In this document: positions 44,814 to 52,194 of the stretch, one piece after another
Numbering within the stretch: position 1 is the first letter of the stretch
How the letters are laid out: each line of letters starts with the position of its first letter
From: Qipengyuania psychrotolerans
Lineage (GTDB): Bacteria; Pseudomonadota; Alphaproteobacteria; Sphingomonadales; Sphingomonadaceae
NCBI RefSeq assembly: GCF_019711355.1
Contig: NZ_CP081297.1
Span: forward strand, 496,001 to 560,000
Length of the DNA stretch: 64,000 bases
Reading direction: 5' to 3'
Program-made: the position numbers and the translations under genes
The notes under the pieces: model-generated
The model's input: only the letters and a program-made list of their open reading frames with translations
Told to the model about the DNA's origin: nothing
Databases searched by the model: none

Positions 44814-45164
44814 CTATTCGTTGCGCGTGGCAATCCAGGTCCCGGCGATCACCAGGATCGCGATCGAGATGTAATACCACGGCTCGCCTAGCGTATACCA
44901 GGTGACCACAGCGCCGATACTCATGGCCCCAATCGCCGTGGTTTTCGCGCGCCGGCTTATCGCCCGCCTTTCGCGCCAATCGCGGACCTGCGGCCCCCAC
45001 GACGGATGATCGAGGATTTTTTGCTCAAGCTCGGGGCTGGACCGCGCGAAGAAATAGACTGCCAGGAGCAGGAAGGGGACCGTCGGCATGATCGGCAGGA
45101 AGGCGCCGACAGCGCCAAGTCCGACGAACAGGAAGCCGCACGCTCGGTAGAAATGCCGGCGCAT
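44814..45164 (-). CDS. DUF454 (YbaN) family inner-membrane protein
   Basis: The 116-residue protein starts with YRACGFLFVGLGAVGAFLPIMPTVPFLLLAVYFFARSS, the DUF454 signature, and has two or three membrane spans. RSSPELEQKILDHPSWGPQVRDWRE is the conserved cytoplasmic loop. No biochemical role is known. It starts 1 base after the sufE stop and is on the strand of the psp cluster. Confidence 0.87.
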   Translation of the reverse strand: MRRHFYRACGFLFVGLGAVGAFLPIMPTVPFLLLAVYFFARSSPELEQKILDHPSWGPQVRDWRERRAISRRAKTTAIGAMSIGAVVTWYTLGEPWYYISIAILVIAGTWIATRNE

Positions 45165-45165
45165 A

Positions 45166-45573
45166 TTAAGCAGCGGCTATTCGCGCCGCATGCTCTTTCA
45201 CCAGGCCGATCATATTGGGCACGCCCTGTGTCCGGTTGCTGGAGAGCTGGTTTTTGAGGTCGAAGGGTTCGAGCGCTGCAGTGATGTCCATCGACGCAAC
45301 TTCTTCGGCCTGCTTGTCCTGGACGGCAGCGATGACCAGCGCGATTATGCCCTTGGTAATCGCAGCGTTGCTGTCAGCGAGGAAATGCAGCTTGCCCGCT
45401 TCGACTGTGGGATAAACCCAGACTGCGGCCGAACAACCGCGCACCAGCGTTGCATCAGTCTTGAGCGGGTCGGGCATGGGCTCCAGATCGCGGCCAAGTT
45501 CAATCAGCAGGCGATACCGTTCATCGCCTTCGAGAAAGTCATATTCTTCTGCAATATCGGAAAGTGTTCGCAT
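45166..45573 (-). CDS. sufE: SufE-family sulfur-transfer protein
   Basis: The 135-residue protein has the SufE core: DLEPMPDPLKT, then the sulfur-accepting Cys47 in VRGCSAAVW. SufE takes sulfur from the cysteine desulfurase SufS and feeds Fe-S cluster assembly. The ATG before RTLSDIAEEY is the usual family start; an upstream in-frame codon adds a non-conserved segment. No other suf gene is nearby. It lies between the psp-linked small protein gene and DUF454. Confidence 0.9.
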   Translation of the reverse strand: MRTLSDIAEEYDFLEGDERYRLLIELGRDLEPMPDPLKTDATLVRGCSAAVWVYPTVEAGKLHFLADSNAAITKGIIALVIAAVQDKQAEEVASMDITAALEPFDLKNQLSSNRTQGVPNMIGLVKEHAARIAAA

Positions 45574-45616
45574 GGCCGCGGGCTGTAGCCAGCAAGGGCG
45601 TCTGCGTCCATCGCGC

Positions 45617-45790
45617 TTATCCGGCGAGGCCACCGGGACGCGTGAATGCGAAATAGATCACGTAAAACCAGCTGAAGAAGCCCTGGATAATTGCCCAGAC
45701 GATTGATTCGTGCTGGCTCCATGAGATTGCCACCGCAATGGCGCTGCCGAGGCCGATCCCGGCCTGCGCGGCACTGTTTGTCGCGCTCAT
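45617..45790 (-). CDS. 57-residue membrane protein at the end of the psp cluster
   Basis: Translation gives a short Ala/Gly-rich N-terminus with one hydrophobic stretch, GIGLGSAIAVAIS, a polar break (WSQHES), and a second stretch, IVWAIIQGFFSWFYVIYFAF, ending TRPGGLAG. Its start overlaps the stop of the preceding coiled-coil gene by 4 bases (ATGA), so it is translationally coupled to the psp array. I do not recognise a named family. Confidence 0.68.
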   Translation of the reverse strand: MSATNSAAQAGIGLGSAIAVAISWSQHESIVWAIIQGFFSWFYVIYFAFTRPGGLAG

Positions 45791-46023
45791 AGATCCACTC
45801 CGCTGGCGATAGCTTCGAGCTTCTTGATCCGCTCGCGCAGGTCCGCCAGTTCGATACGAGCGGCGCCCATCGCGCTGCCGGTATCCTTTTGCGGTGCTTC
45901 CTCACGCTCCAGCTCGATCCGCTTCAATTCGATCCAGTCATGCCAGCCGCGCAACAAGGCAGCTGCTACGATGACGAGGCCGATAAGCGAGGCCGCGGCG
46001 ATTATCACTGTCGGTTCGAACAT
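45787..46023 (-). CDS. PspB-like small protein 5 (short tail)
   Basis: The 78-residue protein has one N-terminal membrane span (VIIAAASLIGLVIVAAALL), a basic-acidic linker and a short coiled coil, LADLRERIKKLEAIASG. This resembles the LxxRIxxLExIA core shared by the four upstream paralogues, but the protein stops soon after it. An ATG 9 bases upstream is possible, but it lies only 2 bases from GGAGG; the internal ATG has an 11-base spacing. It is 4 bases from overlapping the last small gene. Confidence 0.72.
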   Translation of the reverse strand: MFEPTVIIAAASLIGLVIVAAALLRGWHDWIELKRIELEREEAPQKDTGSAMGAARIELADLRERIKKLEAIASGVDL

Positions 46024-46055
46024 TTCCCTCATGTCCTCCTTGAAACAGTCGGTTC

Positions 46056-46349
46056 CTACTTGCCTTTGTCGACCTGCTTATCGCGCAGGGCTTCGATTTC
46101 GGCGGCAATCCTCTGTGTCTCGCTGGCGTCGAGAGAATTGCCGTCGGTGGCGATCCTCTCCAACACCTTGATGCGTTCACGCAGGTCATCAAGTTCGCGC
46201 TGCGCTTCTTGGTCGGCCCCGTTATTTCCGAAGCTTTCATTGCCCATGAAATCACGGGTAATGCCTTTGTCGGAGCGGTATCGGGCCTTGAAGACCTCTG
46301 CGACTGCGAAGACCACGGCGATCATGAATATGGCAGTCCAGAAACTCAC
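46056..46349 (-). CDS. PspB-like small protein 4
   Basis: The 97-residue protein has an N-terminal span (FWTAIFMIAVVFAVAEVF), a charged linker and a coiled coil with LRERIKVLERIATDG, then a helical tail EIEALRDKQ. The arrangement matches PspB (one span followed by a cytoplasmic coiled coil), though overall identity is low. It overlaps the upstream paralogue by 4 bases. Confidence 0.75.
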   Translation of the reverse strand: MSFWTAIFMIAVVFAVAEVFKARYRSDKGITRDFMGNESFGNNGADQEAQRELDDLRERIKVLERIATDGNSLDASETQRIAAEIEALRDKQVDKGK

Positions 46350-46663
46350 TGTGCAGTCTCCGGCATCCTGGTGCGATCCTCGATTGACTGAAGGTCGCGC
46401 AATTCCTCGATCTGCGATGCAAGCGCATGGTTGCTGTCGGTCGCGATGCGTTCGAGCACGCGGACGCGCTCTTCCATCTTGCTGTAATCGCCGTTGGCAT
46501 AACGAGCCTGCTGTGCCTTTGCCTCGGCTTCACGCACCTTGAGCTCGGCGCGGCGCTCCTCGTGATTGACTTGGCGGCGATGGATCAGGATGCCTGTAGT
46601 CATCGCCAGTGCGACAAGGGTCAGGACGAAACCGAATATCAGGATAAGTTCCGGATCCATCAA
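46346..46663 (-). CDS. PspB-like small protein 3
   Basis: The 105-residue protein has one span (LILIFGFVLTLVALAMTTGIL), a long basic-acidic helix (HRRQVNHEERRAELKVREAE), and the shared core MEERVRVLERIATDS followed by ASQIEELRDLQ. It overlaps both neighbours by 4 bases, as expected for a tightly coupled set. Confidence 0.75.
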   Translation of the reverse strand: MMDPELILIFGFVLTLVALAMTTGILIHRRQVNHEERRAELKVREAEAKAQQARYANGDYSKMEERVRVLERIATDSNHALASQIEELRDLQSIEDRTRMPETAQ

Positions 46664-46974
46664 TTCGCTCCCTGTGTATCACGCAAGCGATCAATCTCGT
46701 TAGTCAGGTGATAACCGCTGTCAGTCACGATGCGCTCCACATTGCCAAGGCGATCCTTCAGCGAACCCAGTTCGGCGCGAAGTTCCGCGTTTTCCTGAGT
46801 GAGCAGCTTGACCCGTTCGACTGCCTGGTCGTTCTTGGGATAGACCGCCTTGCCCCAGCTGTTTTCAAGCGGGTAGCCGTTCTTGATCCGCATCCAGGTG
46901 GTGGTGATCCAGCCAAATGCTAGGATCGCAACACCGACGATGACGGTGATTTCGGTAATTGGAAAATCCATCAT
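46660..46974 (-). CDS. PspB-like small protein 2
   Basis: The 104-residue protein has a span near residues 8-27 (ITVIVGVAILAFGWITTTW), a polar region (NGYPLENSWGKAVYPKND), a helix (VKLLTQENAELRAELGSL) and the shared core LKDRLGNVERIVTDSG with NEIDRLRDTQ. It overlaps its neighbours by 4 bases on each side. Confidence 0.75.
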   Translation of the reverse strand: MMDFPITEITVIVGVAILAFGWITTTWMRIKNGYPLENSWGKAVYPKNDQAVERVKLLTQENAELRAELGSLKDRLGNVERIVTDSGYHLTNEIDRLRDTQGAN

Positions 46975-47285
46975 ACTTTCTCCCGGTTGCCGATGTCGAG
47001 GGGAACCCCAGCGGCACTCTCATCGACCCGGCGCTGGTCGCGCAATGCCTCGATCTGGGTGGCTACGTCATAGCCCCTGTCGGTAATGATGCGCTCCAGC
47101 ACCTGTACGCGGTCATCGATCTGCTGCATCTTGCTGGCATACTGCGCTGCCTGTTCGGCGGTTGCTTGTGCAGTTGTCCGGATGTTCATCTCGGCAAGCT
47201 TCTGCTGGTGCTTGGTCCAGATCGCCACGATCGGGATCATCAGCGCGATGATCGGAATGAATACTCCTATTATGCCCGCATCCAT
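46971..47285 (-). CDS. PspB-like small protein 1
   Basis: The 104-residue protein has a span at the N-terminus (IIGVFIPIIALMIPIVAIW), a helix rich in Gln and Ala, and the shared core IDDRVQVLERIITDRG with QIEALRDQRR. It starts 24 bases after the pspC stop and overlaps the next paralogue by 4 bases. It is the first of five in a row. Confidence 0.75.
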   Translation of the reverse strand: MDAGIIGVFIPIIALMIPIVAIWTKHQQKLAEMNIRTTAQATAEQAAQYASKMQQIDDRVQVLERIITDRGYDVATQIEALRDQRRVDESAAGVPLDIGNREKV

Positions 47286-47309
47286 CGTCTTTCCCCTCTT
47301 GTTGGTTGA

Positions 47310-47687
47310 TTAGCGCAGGCGCTCGATTTCGGCGTTCAAGCGCGGATTGCTGCTGACATAGAAGGTTTCAACGTCGGCCAGGCGGCGATCAATGTCCTTC
47401 ATGCGGCCGCGGATTTCGCGGGCTGTCCGCTTCGGGCTCTGGCGAACACGCTGCCAATAGCGCTGCTCTTCCGGTTCGGAGTACAGATGAGCGGGCTTCT
47501 TGTTCAACAGGATCCCGGCAATGAAGTAGAACGGGATGGTCGAACCGCCGGTCATGAATGTCAGGCCAAGGAACCCGAGGCGCACCCAGAAAGCGTTGAC
47601 GCCGGTATAGTCCGCGATGCCCGAGCAAACGCCCATCAGTTTGGCATTCTGCTTGTCACGATAGAGAGTGGTGCGGGGGGAGTTCAC
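47310..47687 (-). CDS. pspC: PspC-domain membrane protein
   Basis: The 125-residue protein has the PspC signature: LYRDKQNAKLMGVCSGIADYTGV, then two hydrophobic segments (NAFWVRLGFLGLTFMTG and STIPFYFIAGILL). The cytoplasmic tail ends in RRLADVETFYVSSNPRLNAEIERLR, which resembles the coiled-coil tail of PspB and of the five small paralogues. PspC senses membrane stress together with PspB. It overlaps pspB by 4 bases. Confidence 0.9.
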   Translation of the reverse strand: MNSPRTTLYRDKQNAKLMGVCSGIADYTGVNAFWVRLGFLGLTFMTGGSTIPFYFIAGILLNKKPAHLYSEPEEQRYWQRVRQSPKRTAREIRGRMKDIDRRLADVETFYVSSNPRLNAEIERLR

Positions 47688-47980
47688 TTTGCTGCTCCTT
47701 TTTTCTCGGCGATCAGCTGTTCGAGTTCGCGCAGCTGTTCATTGTCCTTCTCGCTGTCATGCACGAGGCGGGCGGGGCGGAATTCGGGGTTGTCGGAAGC
47801 GACCAGGCGCTCGACCGTATCCATCCGGTCATCGAGGCGCTTGGCGAGGTTGTAGAGTTCCTCGAGCAAGGCTTCGTCATCGGTGGTGATCGTGGCGGAA
47901 GTCTTCCACTTGGTAATGTAGTGGAGGATGATCCACGGCAGCGCGATAAAGATCGCTACGATTGCAAAAATTTCGTCCAC
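47684..47980 (-). CDS. pspB: PspB-family membrane protein
   Basis: The 98-residue protein has one N-terminal span (IFAIVAIFIALPWIILHYI) and a cytoplasmic coiled coil with LAKRLDDRMDTVERLVASDNPEFR, the PspB signature. The C-terminal tail (NEQLRELEQLIAEKK) adds more coiled coil than the E. coli protein. PspB passes the stress signal to PspA. It starts 3 bases after the pspA stop and overlaps pspC by 4 bases. Confidence 0.88.
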   Translation of the reverse strand: MDEIFAIVAIFIALPWIILHYITKWKTSATITTDDEALLEELYNLAKRLDDRMDTVERLVASDNPEFRPARLVHDSEKDNEQLRELEQLIAEKKGAAK

Positions 47981-47983
47981 GGA

Positions 47984-48673
47984 TCAGTCCTCCTTCTTGG
48001 CGTCGGACTTGCCGAGCGCCTTTTTCATCTGCTCGAGTTCGTCGTCGATTGCATCGGCGCCTTCGAGCGCGGCAATCTCGTCGGACAGGCTGGGCTGCTT
48101 GCTGCCATCGGAGATGGACAGCGCTTCGGCGCGGCCTTCGGCGTAATCTACGCGGCGTTCCAGCTGGTCGAAGCGGCTCAGCGCATCATCGACACGGTCT
48201 TCAGTCATCAGGCTGCGCAGCTTGACGCGGTTCTCGGCGCTTTCGAGACGCGCAGCGATGGCGGTCTGGCGGCTGCGAGCTTCGCGCAGGCGGTTCTGCA
48301 GCTTCTGGATGTCCTGCTCATAGGCACGCAGCGCATCATCGAGCACTGCGATTTCCTGTTTGAGCTGTTCCGACATGCCGGAAGCTTTCTTCTTTTCGAC
48401 CAGTGCGGCGCGGGCCAGGTCTTCGCGGTCCTTCGACAGGGCGAGCTGGGCCTTTTCGCCCCAATCGGCTTCAAGCTTGTCCAGCTTGATTGTGTGGCGG
48501 TGCATTTCTTTCTGGTCGGCAATGGTGCGCGCCGCGCTGGCACGGACTTCGACCAGCGTTTCTTCCATCTCGAGGATGATCATGCGGATCATCTTCTGAG
48601 GGTCGTCCGCCTTGTCCAACATGTCGTTGAAGTTCGCGGCGACGATATCACGGGTTCGGCTAAAAATGCCCAT
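47984..48673 (-). CDS. pspA: Phage shock protein A
   Basis: The 229-residue protein belongs to the PspA/IM30 family: the N-terminal amphipathic helix GIFSRTRDIVAANFNDML, then long coiled-coil helices rich in Glu, Lys and Ala (MIILEMEETLVEVRASAA). PspA oligomers bind and repair stressed inner membrane, and free PspA inhibits PspF. The ATG before GIFSR is the family start. An upstream in-frame GTG would add 64 residues unlike any PspA, so it was not used. A stem-loop lies in the 188-base leader. Confidence 0.95.
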   Translation of the reverse strand: MGIFSRTRDIVAANFNDMLDKADDPQKMIRMIILEMEETLVEVRASAARTIADQKEMHRHTIKLDKLEADWGEKAQLALSKDREDLARAALVEKKKASGMSEQLKQEIAVLDDALRAYEQDIQKLQNRLREARSRQTAIAARLESAENRVKLRSLMTEDRVDDALSRFDQLERRVDYAEGRAEALSISDGSKQPSLSDEIAALEGADAIDDELEQMKKALGKSDAKKED

Positions 48674-48801
48674 CAAGGGTGCTCCGGTTGAAAAGAACTC
48701 ACTGATCTTTGTATTCACTGCGTCGGGATTGGTCCAATCGCGCGCCCGCTGGGCTTCGCGATCGATCCGCGCCAGGCGGACGCCGTGCGGTTTATGGGGG
48801 C

Positions 48802-48844
48802 GGGCCGGAGCGCGGGGACTATCGGGAGTATTCCGCTCCGGCCC
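48802..48844 (-). other. Stem-loop between the 50-residue gene and pspA
   Basis: GGGCCGGAGCG (48802-48812) and CGCTCCGGCCC (48834-48844) pair perfectly over 11 bases with a 21-base loop. No T run follows on the minus strand. It may process or protect the message, or limit flow from the small gene to pspA. Confidence 0.55.
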
Positions 48845-48861
48845 TAGGGGTGTCTTGTCGG

Positions 48862-49014
48862 TCACGCGATTTCGACCTGCTCGTACGAAGCGAGTGTCTG
48901 GACCGGGGTTGTCACCGCAACTTGCGAACTAAGCACGACAAAGGCGGTCATCGCAGCGATGCTGGCGAGTGCGGCTTGTCCGAGCTGGGTCTGAAAGAAT
49001 TTGCGGGTGTACAT
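48862..49014 (-). CDS. 50-residue membrane protein, first gene of the psp unit
   Basis: The short protein has a polar start (MYTRKFFQTQLGQ), one hydrophobic span (AALASIAAMTAFVVLSSQVAV) and a short polar tail ending VEIA. Its ATG has GGGAGG at a 6-base spacing, and the sigma-54 promoter is about 45 bases upstream, so it is the first product of the psp transcript. I do not recognise a named family. Confidence 0.72.
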   Translation of the reverse strand: MYTRKFFQTQLGQAALASIAAMTAFVVLSSQVAVTTPVQTLASYEQVEIA

Positions 49015-49057
49015 GGTTGTCCTCCCTGGACGACGTTGGCGTTGTTGTCCTGTGTTC

Positions 49058-49073
49058 AGCAAACAGCGTGCCA
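49058..49073 (-). promoter_or_regulatory. Sigma-54 promoter of the psp operon
   Basis: On the minus strand the sequence TGGCACGCTGTTTGCT is a perfect match to the sigma-54 consensus TGGCACG-N4-TTGCW. Transcription should start about 12 bases downstream, near 49047. The divergent gene is pspF, the sigma-54 activator expected to act on it, so the PspF binding sites probably lie at 49100-49190. Confidence 0.9.
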
Positions 49074-49174
49074 AACTCGAAAAACGGGAGAAATCCGAGA
49101 CAATCCGCAAGTTTCCCAGTGTTACATCATGGCGCCTATTGCCAACCATTGGTGAAAATCACTATATATTGGCC

Positions 49175-50200
49175 ATGGAGAGGGAAAATCAGTTTATCGG
49201 GCAGTCCGGCGCATTCCTCGACGCGGTCGAGCGGACCAGCCGTGCAGCCCCCATGCGGCGGCCGGTCCTGGTGATCGGAGAGCGCGGAACGGGCAAGGAA
49301 CTCATTGCAGAACGTCTGCACCGTCTTTCAACCCGGTGGGACGAGGCGCTCGTCACCATGAACTGTGCCGCGCTACCCGAAACCCTCATTGAAGCCGAAT
49401 TATTCGGTCATGAGGCGGGTGCCTTCACAGGCGCTACCAAAACCCGCGCTGGAAGGTTTGAAGAAGCCGACAGGGGTACGCTATTCCTCGACGAACTGGG
49501 TACATTGTCGATGGGCGCACAAGAGCGCCTGCTGCGGGCTGTCGAATATGGCGAGGTGACGCGGATTGGCTCGTCCCGTCCGATGCGGGTCGATGTGCGG
49601 ATCGTGGCGGCAACCAATGAAGACCTGCCCGCCAAGGCGGAGCGCGGCGAGTTTCGGGCCGATTTGCTCGACCGTCTAAGTTTTGAAGTCATCACTCTTC
49701 CTCCGCTACGTGTGCGAGAAGGCGATATCGCCGTGCTCGCTGATTACTTTGGCCGGCGCATGGGCGCTGAACTCGGCTGGGAGCGTTGGCCCGGCTTCAG
49801 CGATCATGTGAACGAGGAGCTGGAGAACCACCCATGGCCCGGCAACGTGCGTGAATTGCGCAATGTCGTGGAGCGGGCGGTCTACCGCTGGGACAATTGG
49901 GAGAGCCCCATCGGTCATGCCCAGTTCGATCCGTTCGACAGTCCGTGGAAGCCGGTCTCGCCGCCCACGCCGCAGTCGCGGCCCCAGGCTCCTGCAGCCG
50001 CCGCTTCTGAAGGCGCGCAGCCCGATCTGGATGGCATTGATGATTTGCGGGCAGCGGTCGACGCTCATGAGCGAAAGATCGTCGAGCATTGCCTGGGCAA
50101 GCATCGCTGGAACCAGCGCCAGACCGCCAAGGCGCTCGGGCTGAGCTACGATCAGCTTCGCCATGCGATCAAGAAGCACGGGCTGGCCGACGACAGCTAG
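49175..50200 (+). CDS. pspF: Sigma-54-dependent transcription activator PspF
   Basis: The 341-residue protein has no N-terminal sensor domain, as in PspF. Its AAA+ domain has Walker A GERGTGKE (35-42), GAFTGA (82-87, contacts sigma-54) and LFLDELG. A C-terminal Fis-type HTH (NQRQTAKALGLSYDQLRHAIKKHG) follows. The ATG before ERENQFIG was chosen because it gives the family N-terminus; upstream in-frame codons overlap the promoter region. The gene is divergent from the psp genes. Confidence 0.93.
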   Translation: MERENQFIGQSGAFLDAVERTSRAAPMRRPVLVIGERGTGKELIAERLHRLSTRWDEALVTMNCAALPETLIEAELFGHEAGAFTGATKTRAGRFEEADRGTLFLDELGTLSMGAQERLLRAVEYGEVTRIGSSRPMRVDVRIVAATNEDLPAKAERGEFRADLLDRLSFEVITLPPLRVREGDIAVLADYFGRRMGAELGWERWPGFSDHVNEELENHPWPGNVRELRNVVERAVYRWDNWESPIGHAQFDPFDSPWKPVSPPTPQSRPQAPAAAASEGAQPDLDGIDDLRAAVDAHERKIVEHCLGKHRWNQRQTAKALGLSYDQLRHAIKKHGLADDS

Positions 50201-50218
50201 TCCGGCGTTTTTCGGACT
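50199..50218 (+). other. Short hairpin at the end of pspF
   Basis: AGTCCG and CGGACT pair around GCGTTTTT, starting at the pspF stop codon. No T run follows the stem, so it is probably a weak stop and the following secretin gene may be co-transcribed. Confidence 0.35.
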
Positions 50219-50284
50219 GTCTCATTCCTGCAACTTGTCGTGGGATTCCCTGCAATGGCTATTGCCGCGCACAGGATGTGCGGT

Positions 50285-51901
50285 ATGTCTGCCGCAGGGA
50301 TTGGGAAATCTACATCAATGGTGACGGTAAGCACCCGGGTCGCAGGGTACCGTGCAGTTTTGGCAGTTCTGGCGCTGTTCGCATCAATTGCGGCGGTGTT
50401 TTCGTTCGCGCCTGCACGTGCGCAGGTCGTGCCTTCTGTGCTGGAAGATATCCGGCTGGTCTCGGAAGACGAAGGCGCGGCGACCTTCATGCTGCGTTTC
50501 TCACCCTCAGAACCGCGCGTTGCGACTATCGATACCAATCCCACCCGCCCGGAACTGGTGATGGCCACCAGCCTGAAGGTTGGCCGCATTCTCAACCGTC
50601 AGACTTTCCGCGGGCTGGTCCGCTCTCTGCAATTCGTGACCGAGGGCAGCAGCCTTGTCCTGCGTTTTGATACGGCGCGACCGGCACGAATTCGCGCGGA
50701 AACGATGGGCAATTCGGCGATCCAGGTCCGGGTAGAGCAAGTGAGCGACGAGGAAACTCTCGGCACACGCCCGATCGGTTCCGAAGGCGAAGATGTGGTC
50801 CCACAGCAGGAACTGCAGCGCGGACCCTTTGACAGCTATCAGCCCGGCGATTCCTACGAGTTGGTATTCCTGAAGTATGCCGACGTATCCGAGATCGTCG
50901 GACTGCTTGCCGATGGTGCAGAGATTGCGCCCAACGATGTCTTCATCCGCCGCGAACCTGGTTTCGGTTCGCCTGGTGCCAACCAGTCGACCAGCTATAT
51001 CGGCGCGCCCCAGCAGGCGGAACGCGAAGACCAGCCGCTGGGCCAGAATGTCGGCAATGGCCTCGCCGTCGATCGCCGCCTCAACGCAATCTGGGTTACC
51101 GGATCGCAAGAGCGGATTGAGCGGGTCAAGCGTCAGATCGAACTGATCGACGTGCCGGTGGACAGCGTCATCCTCGAAACGCAGTTCGTGGAACTGACCG
51201 AAACGGGTGCCCGCAATCTCGGGATCGATTTCACCAACTCGAATGGTCAGATCGCTGTCGGCAACCTTGCAACCGGCGGTTTTCTCCCATTCGGCGTGGA
51301 CCCGACCGATGTCTTGCCATCAGGCCAGTTGCAGGCGGCGATTTACGCGCAGATACAGAAGGGCGAAGGCCGGATCGTCTCGCGTCCGCGGATCGCGGCG
51401 CAGAGCGGCTCTACTGCCAAGATCATCACGGGCGATGCCTTGCCGATCCTGACTTCGATCCAGCTTTCGGGCGTCAATGGCGTGTCCCAGCAGGTCCAGT
51501 ATGTGAATGTCGGCGTGACGCTCCAGATCGCGCCGCGCGTCAGTACTGACGGATATATTACATCGAAAATCTATGGCGTGGTGTCGAGTGTGACCGGCTT
51601 CAGCCAAGGCTATCCCACGATCAGCCAGCGCGAGGCAGAGACCAGCGCCTCGGTGCGTGACGGCGAAACCTTTGTGATTGGCGGCCTGACGCAGGAAAAC
51701 GTCCTGACGACCAAGTCAAAGATACCGCTGCTGGGAGATATCCCGCTGCTTGGCGCTGCTTTCCGTACGGAACGCTCCACCAGCACAACAACCGAATTGT
51801 ACATCGTCATCACGCCGAGGATCGTGCGCCATCGCAGGTTCGAGAATAACGCGCCCGCGCCCCGTGATGAATTGATGCCTGCCGAAGGAGACGAAGATTA
51901 A
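50285..51901 (+). CDS. Secretin-family outer-membrane protein with AMIN-like domain
   Basis: The 538-residue protein has a signal peptide (AVLAVLALFASIAAVFSFAPARA). An AMIN-like region follows at about 45-140, as in PilQ, then an N1-type ring domain (GNGLAVDRRLNAIWVTGSQE) and the secretin core (VILETQFVELTETGARNLGIDF, ending in VRDGETFVIGGLTQ, IPLLGDIPLLGAAFR and ELYIVITPRIV). Secretins form large gated pores. No pilus or type II secretion gene is adjacent. The start chosen has AGGA 8 bases upstream; the ATG 33 bases later gives a shorter, more typical signal peptide and is a good alternative. Confidence 0.85.
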   Translation: MSAAGIGKSTSMVTVSTRVAGYRAVLAVLALFASIAAVFSFAPARAQVVPSVLEDIRLVSEDEGAATFMLRFSPSEPRVATIDTNPTRPELVMATSLKVGRILNRQTFRGLVRSLQFVTEGSSLVLRFDTARPARIRAETMGNSAIQVRVEQVSDEETLGTRPIGSEGEDVVPQQELQRGPFDSYQPGDSYELVFLKYADVSEIVGLLADGAEIAPNDVFIRREPGFGSPGANQSTSYIGAPQQAEREDQPLGQNVGNGLAVDRRLNAIWVTGSQERIERVKRQIELIDVPVDSVILETQFVELTETGARNLGIDFTNSNGQIAVGNLATGGFLPFGVDPTDVLPSGQLQAAIYAQIQKGEGRIVSRPRIAAQSGSTAKIITGDALPILTSIQLSGVNGVSQQVQYVNVGVTLQIAPRVSTDGYITSKIYGVVSSVTGFSQGYPTISQREAETSASVRDGETFVIGGLTQENVLTTKSKIPLLGDIPLLGAAFRTERSTSTTTELYIVITPRIVRHRRFENNAPAPRDELMPAEGDED

Positions 51902-52194
51902 GGTTCGCAGCTCGATGTAAAATTCATCTTAGTTCGAGCGATTTTATAGTGAATTCTGCAGTTATATTTCACGCAAGGCTTAGCCTTAGCGATGGCATTT
52001 CTCGGCCTAAGTAAATCGAAACTCAATTCGTCTCTAAATTGCAACAATTCGTCTGAAAACCCAGTATTTACCTTCTTTGTTATCAATGACCTACTCGACA
52101 GCCGCAATTGCTGTCTTACAACCCTCCCATCAGTTCAGCGCGGGTCGCGCGCCACTGAATAATTAGTCCGAATGGACAACTGGAGGGTATTTCC
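51902..52194 (+). promoter_or_regulatory. AT-rich leader with direct repeats before the subtilase gene
   Basis: This 293-base gap holds no gene and is distinctly AT-richer than its surroundings. CAATTCGTCT occurs twice (52024-52033 and 52045-52054) at a 21-base, two-turn spacing, the usual layout for a dimeric regulator. The subtilase ribosome site GGAGGG precedes its ATG. Confidence 0.5.

Noticed and set aside
48674..48865. A 64-residue N-terminal extension of PspA beginning at a GTG that overlaps the preceding stop
   Set aside because: PspA proteins begin at MGIFSR, the extension resembles no family and it would run through the 11-pair stem-loop.
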